Source of the DNA: Strix aluco
Taxonomy: Eukaryota; Chordata; Aves; Strigiformes; Strigidae
Length of the DNA: 64,000 nucleotides
Assembly: GCF_031877795.1 (NCBI RefSeq)
Contig: NC_133932.1
Location: forward strand, 137,442,841-137,506,840
Direction: 5' to 3'
Shown: one piece after another, positions 60,101 to 64,000 of the stretch
Layout of the letters: every line of letters starts with the position of its first letter
How positions within the stretch are numbered: position 1 is the first letter of the stretch
Made by a program: the position numbers and the translations under genes
Notes under the pieces: model-generated
Seen by the model: only the letters and a program-made list of their open reading frames with translations
The model's database searches: none
What the model was told of the DNA's origin: nothing

Positions 60101-60322
60101 CAGCATCTCCCGCGTGCTGGGACTCGCAGCGGGACCGCGTCCCGCAGAAAGCGATCCCCAAAGCCCCGCGTTCCCCTCGTGCTCTTGGCTCGGGTGTAAC
60201 AGGAAACCTGTTGTCTCGTTGATTCAGCAATCCACGAAAATGCCTTCATCGTCTTTATCACGTCGGCTCTGGGCCACATGCTCCTGACGTGCATCCTCTG
60301 GAGAATGACTAAGAAACACACA
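53977..60322 (+). CDS. PGAP2: PGAP2, post-GPI attachment to proteins factor 2 (5' part, first 3 coding exons)
   Basis: This is a Golgi multi-pass membrane protein needed for the lipid (fatty-acid) remodelling of GPI anchors on their way to the cell surface. Exons 53977-54141, 56424-56676 and 60228-60322 join in frame to 171 codons. The human protein is about 254 aa, so roughly a third, starting with the conserved VSQEDRKSYSW-type exon, lies beyond 64000. Visible features: cytosolic start [12 protein letters not shown]; first membrane segment [20 protein letters not shown]; the lumenal [40 protein letters not shown]; a membrane pair around [11 protein letters not shown] and [20 protein letters not shown]; and [20 protein letters not shown], ending WRMTKKHT. 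The start is the family start, with residue 2 Leu where human has Tyr. It is divergent from NUP98 and probably co-regulated through the shared CpG island. Confidence 0.95.
54142..56423. other. PGAP2 intron
   Basis: A 2.3-kb intron of unique sequence apart from a short CR1 end at 56158. No exon or RNA gene is seen. Confidence 0.6.
56158..56218 (+). mobile_element. CR1 LINE 3' end, short
   Basis: AATGGTTGGACTCGATGATC, then TTCAAGGTCTTTTCCAACCA and GATTCTGGGATTCTGT, is a 60-bp CR1 terminus in sense orientation to PGAP2. Confidence 0.85.
56424..56676 (+). CDS. PGAP2: PGAP2 coding exon 2
   Basis: The acceptor is CTCTCCTCCAG. It encodes [40 protein letters not shown] and [20 protein letters not shown] with a phase-1 donor GTAGGT. 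The short loop [14 protein letters not shown] packs four cysteines. Confidence 0.95.
56677..60227. other. PGAP2 intron
   Basis: A 3.55-kb intron. It contains the CR1 at 57730 and otherwise unique GC-moderate sequence. A 30-odd-codon protein-like stretch near 58865-58960 has no recognisable family and no clean splice context. Confidence 0.55.
57730..58217 (+). mobile_element. CR1 LINE 3' fragment
   Basis: It runs from AAGGCCATTGAATGACTCGA through TGGAGAAGAGGAGGCTGAGG to GGTGATTCTGGGATTCTGTG. It is the same subfamily as the copies at 5440 and 11378, in sense orientation to PGAP2. Confidence 0.92.
60228..60322 (+). CDS. PGAP2: PGAP2 coding exon 3
   Basis: The acceptor is GTTGATTCAG. It encodes [20 protein letters not shown] and [12 protein letters not shown] with a phase-0 donor GTAAGT. 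It is the last PGAP2 exon in the window. Confidence 0.95.
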
Positions 60323-63300
60323 GTAAGTCCCGAGGTACAGAAACTTTTCTTTCTTCTCTCCGTGCAGTGCTGGGTGCTGGGGAGGCGGCTCCCGGCTGGC
60401 GGCGGGGGGGACGGTTTTGGTTGTCACTGGCTTGTGACACAACCTGGAGGAAAGTGAACGCCACCAGGTGAAACTGGGAAACCTGGCCACCAGAATTCAC
60501 GATTTGCCAAAACAAAGTGGAGAGGAATCTTTTCTTTTCCTATTTTCTGGTTTTCGCTTGGAGCTGACATTTGAAAACTGCCCCATTAGTGTCCCCGTGG
60601 GTCAGGTTTGCTGCCCCTTCTCCTTGCCCACAGAGGCCCGTTTCTGAGCTGAAATCACCTTTTTTTGTGCTGGGGAATCTGCCGGTCTCACAAATGGGGA
60701 ACGGCTGGCAGCAGCAGATGTTGTGATACCTCCAGGACTTGCTGCACCGAGCGGGGCTGGGGGTCTTGTCTCTGCGAGGGGCCTGGTGGGCTCGGGGACT
60801 TGCCGGTCAGGATCCAGCTGGGAATTCTGGCTCCGTCACCTGGATGCTGGTCTGTGCCATGAGCGCAGCCACCACTGGGCAGGGCAGGGCAGGACACGCA
60901 GCTTTGAAACTCCCTGTGTGAAAGCTGTTTCTGCCCCTGTGTGCCCCTGGCATGCTCGGCACTGCTGAGTCTCCGGGCTCCCTGCACTGCTCTGCCCTTT
61001 TCCCCTCGGGGAAGCATCTCACCCAGCTAATTCCCAGTCTGAGTCCCGCAGTCCCCGTTCCCAAATGGGGAAGGGTCCGTGGGGCTCCCTGGGCCGTGAC
61101 ACCCCACGAAGGTGATCACTTTGCAAAGCAGAGATGCTCAGGGGGAACTGTCGGAGGTGTGTGCCCTTAGCTGGGGCCGGGAAGCTGGTGTGGGCTGGGA
61201 GCAAGTCTCTCCAAAGGGACAGGATATAGGGATAAAGGGATACTGGGGTACAGGGCAGGGTGGGTGCTGTGCTCGGGGTCTGCCCACACATGCCACGTGT
61301 GTCCCAGCAGGATGAGTGCTGGGCGTGGGGTCTGCTTGGACAGTTACAGAGCTGAGGTTCCTGCTCCATCCTGGCTGTTTATCATCCACTTCCGGCAATT
61401 CACCGAGCCCGTCCCCTCGCTGGCTCGTTTCAGACCTGGAAAAGCCTCTTTCCAGCAGTTTGGATGCAAGATTCCCTAGGAAAGGGGCTTTTGGAGATCG
61501 TGGGGTTCCCCTCTCTTGCTGGGAAGCATCTCTGGTGATACAGGGATAATGGGAGCTCAGCAGCTGCTCCTTGGCAGTTTTCCTGCAGCTTCCTTTATTT
61601 CATCTTCTTTACCTTGTTGTTGGGTTTTTGGGGGGTTTTTTTTGTTTGGTTGTTTTTTTTTTTTCCCCCAGAACTCCAAGCCCCTGCATCTCCTCCCGCA
61701 GTGCTGCACCTCAGACGCCGGCTCCCTGAGCAGCCCTCTTGCACCTCTGCAGGCTGCAGTGCTGCAGCAAGCCCCTGAGCTGGGGTTGCAGCATGTTAGC
61801 GGCAGCCTTAGTCCCGCTGTCAGCTCACAGGAGCTAAAAAACCATGTTCTGGCTGTGAGCTGGGCAGGGTGGCCATTCCCTGGGCTGGGCTCTGAGCCTG
61901 CTGGCAGTGGCTACGCGTCACTGCCTGTCGCAGGGGCTGCAGGCAGAGAGCTCCAGCCTAACCCTGACCTATCAGAGCCGGAGGATCACATCAGGGAGTC
62001 ATTTGGGTGGGTTTCTCCCAAGTTCATGCTTTGGAGCACCAGGAGCCAAGTCCCGTGGCAGTGTTTTGACCCCGTGTGCCCTAGGCCATCTGGCAGCACT
62101 TCAGGTTGCCCTCCTCCTCTGTGTCACCTGCCCGGGCCGGTTCATCACCCGCTCCCGAGGCGGGAGGTGCTGGCATGGTTGTCCAGAGCCCGTCCCGTCT
62201 GTCTGCAGGTCCAGGGCTGCTCCGTGAAGCTGCTGGGGTGTGGTGGCCTTGCCGGGGCTGCCCTGGAGGAGCAGCCTGCGCCCCCAAAGCCTATGGTGTC
62301 ACTGGTGCTGTCACCAGGGCCCTCATGTGCCCATTGGCACTAGAGCAGCCTGTGCATCTCCTGCCCTGGTGCTGCTGGGCGGCTTGTTTGAGCATGGGAT
62401 GAGGGGCACAGCGAACCTGTGTCATTGTTCCCCCCCTGCCATCCTGCTTGGGTTGGGGGCTGCTGCCAAGCCACAGCAGCTCCAGCCATGTGCTGCAGCG
62501 GGCAGGGCAGCAGCTTGCCCTCATTGCCTGCTCCCTGATGCCGCGGGGCTTGAGCGGTGCTGGGGAGCTCCCACGGCACGTGCCCAGGCCCAGCAAAGCA
62601 GCGTTTGTCCCCTTGGAGGATGTGTCCTGGGGTGGAAGGGTGGGGCGGGGGGGCACGGTGATGCCTGGTGTCATCACTCGGCACAGCTTCCTCCTCCTGC
62701 TGATGGAGGGGAGCTGCCTGCAGCGGTGCACGGGGCCCCCCCAAAGCTGGCTGTCACCCCAGGGCCAGCTGTGTCGGCAGATGGAGCTGTCGCCCGGGCA
62801 GCGAGGGCGACGGGTGAGTTCCTCCGAAAAGGAAAGCGGGGTGGCAGCACAGCCGTTGGGTTGGATGTATCTGGATGAAGCGGGCCCAGGGCTTGACACG
62901 CCGCTGGGCCCGCGGCCGCGACTGGCATCCTCTGATAAGTGGCCGCTCGCCCTTATCTCTGTGCTGCTGATCCACCTTGTCGCTCCGTCAGTGTCCCGTG
63001 ATGGGCGAGTTGGGCTCCTGCTGTGAATCACACCCGCGGGGCCACGAATCCCGCAGGGCCACGGCTCCTCCAGGCCGGACAGGCTCTCCTGGGGCTTATC
63101 CCACGATTTGGGTTCCTTGGGCTGCACATGGGGCTCCACGGGGCCGCTGGCGGGCTTGGCCCGGCTCCTGCAGCACTGTGGCTTGCTTGGCTCTGCCGCC
63201 GCCACATCCTCCTTGCCCCGAGCCCAGTGGCCAGCAGGAACTGCCGGCCTCAGCAGGAGCAGGGAGAAGTGGCCAAGGCGGAGGCTCGTGGGGCTGTTTT

Positions 63301-64000
63301 AGGTCAGGGCACAAGTGATCTCTTCTTGCGGGTCACGGCGTCTCGGGGCCAGGTTCTGGCTCTGTTCCTGTCGGGTTTTGGGGGGTTTTTTGGTTCACCT
63401 TTGCTACCCCCAGCCCTGGAGCCGGCGGTGGCAAGAGGGGACGGGAGAGGGGGACGACTCTGGCGCTGCAGTTTCCCATCCTTCCCTCCACACTGGAGCA
63501 GAGGAAGCCACTGAGGGTCCCCTGGGGGGTTCAGGTTCTCCACGACCAAACCTGGGACCGTCTCCAGGACAAACACCATGCGAGGAGCTGGAAGGCTGGA
63601 CCCAGCCTTCCTCCCGCTTGCTCCGGAGAGAGAGCAGGGGGTCTGCGCTCAGGCCCCACTTTGTAGTGCTGCTGGAGGGGGCAAAGCTCCCCAGGTTTGT
63701 TGGAGTTTCTGCATGTGAGTGACAGGAATTGGTCTTGCAAAAGCCTCACGTTCATCGGAGCTTGTGTTGCAACTGCCTTTTGGCAAGGGCAGGAAGGTGC
63801 TGAGGAACTTGTTCGTAATGGGGAAGTACAGACGGTTTCCAGTTGCAAGGTGGCACAGAGTGAGAGAAAGGAAAATAAAGCGCCACAGGAGGGAAGAAAA
63901 GAGAAAGCAGGAAAGGAGGAGGGGAAGGGGCAAAGCGGAGAAGAGAGCTCAGGGGAAAAAGGGAAACGGAGAGCCTCCAGCTGTGGCTCAATCAGAGCAC
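60323..64000. other. PGAP2 intron running off the window
   Basis: No further PGAP2 exon appears; the expected next peptide, beginning near VSQEDRKSY, is absent from all frames here. The region has a T-rich tract at 61620-61672, a GC-rich stretch at 62-63.3 kb with long but featureless open frames, and a purine-rich (GGAA/GAAA) patch at 63860-63970. Confidence 0.55.

Noticed and set aside
61516-62343. 275-codon plus-strand open frame in the PGAP2 intron
   Set aside because: It spans a T-rich tract and GC-rich sequence, has no domain, and does not match the missing PGAP2 exons.

Overview
The window is vertebrate nuclear DNA, almost certainly from a bird. It carries many truncated CR1 LINEs that end in the avian 3' motif (GATTCTGTGATTCTGTG-like), two solo LTRs of kinds that litter bird genomes, short introns and a GC-rich background. 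Three conserved vertebrate genes lie in the order CHRNA10 (minus), NUP98 (minus), PGAP2 (plus). The same trio is linked on human 11p15.4. The exact species cannot be read from the sequence.

Layout. 1-3.3 kb is an accessory-looking flank. It holds a 4-copy 31-32 bp tandem repeat with CRE-like sites, a TATA-like box, an unrecognised exon-like locus whose frames do not join cleanly, a solo LTR and a 45-bp poly-C tract. 3.4-6.6 kb is a complete five-exon CHRNA10 (459 aa). 6.6-8.1 kb is intergenic. 8.1-51.1 kb is NUP98. I joined 32 coding exons, all with GT donors and AG acceptors, into one open frame of 1807 aa. It covers the Nup98 FG/GLEBS part, the autoproteolytic domain with its HF/S cleavage site, and Nup96. 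Its introns hold most of the CR1 copies, one solo LTR and two minisatellites. 51.0-51.6 kb is a CpG-rich, CCAAT-box-bearing head-to-head promoter between NUP98 and PGAP2. 51.6-52.4 kb is rich in simple repeats: GGCCCC hexanucleotides, GGA and G-rich repeats. 53.98-60.32 kb holds the first three coding exons of PGAP2; its remaining exons lie beyond the right edge.

The three genes do not form a pathway. CHRNA10 is a nicotinic receptor subunit used mainly by hair cells. NUP98 is a nuclear-pore scaffold and FG precursor. PGAP2 is a Golgi factor for GPI-anchor lipid remodelling. Only NUP98 and PGAP2 appear to share regulatory DNA.

I found no unknown multi-gene system. The features most worth following up are the unidentified left-edge locus, the GGCCCC repeat at the PGAP2 start, the open-frame minisatellite in the last NUP98 intron, and closely similar CR1 copies in both orientations inside NUP98.
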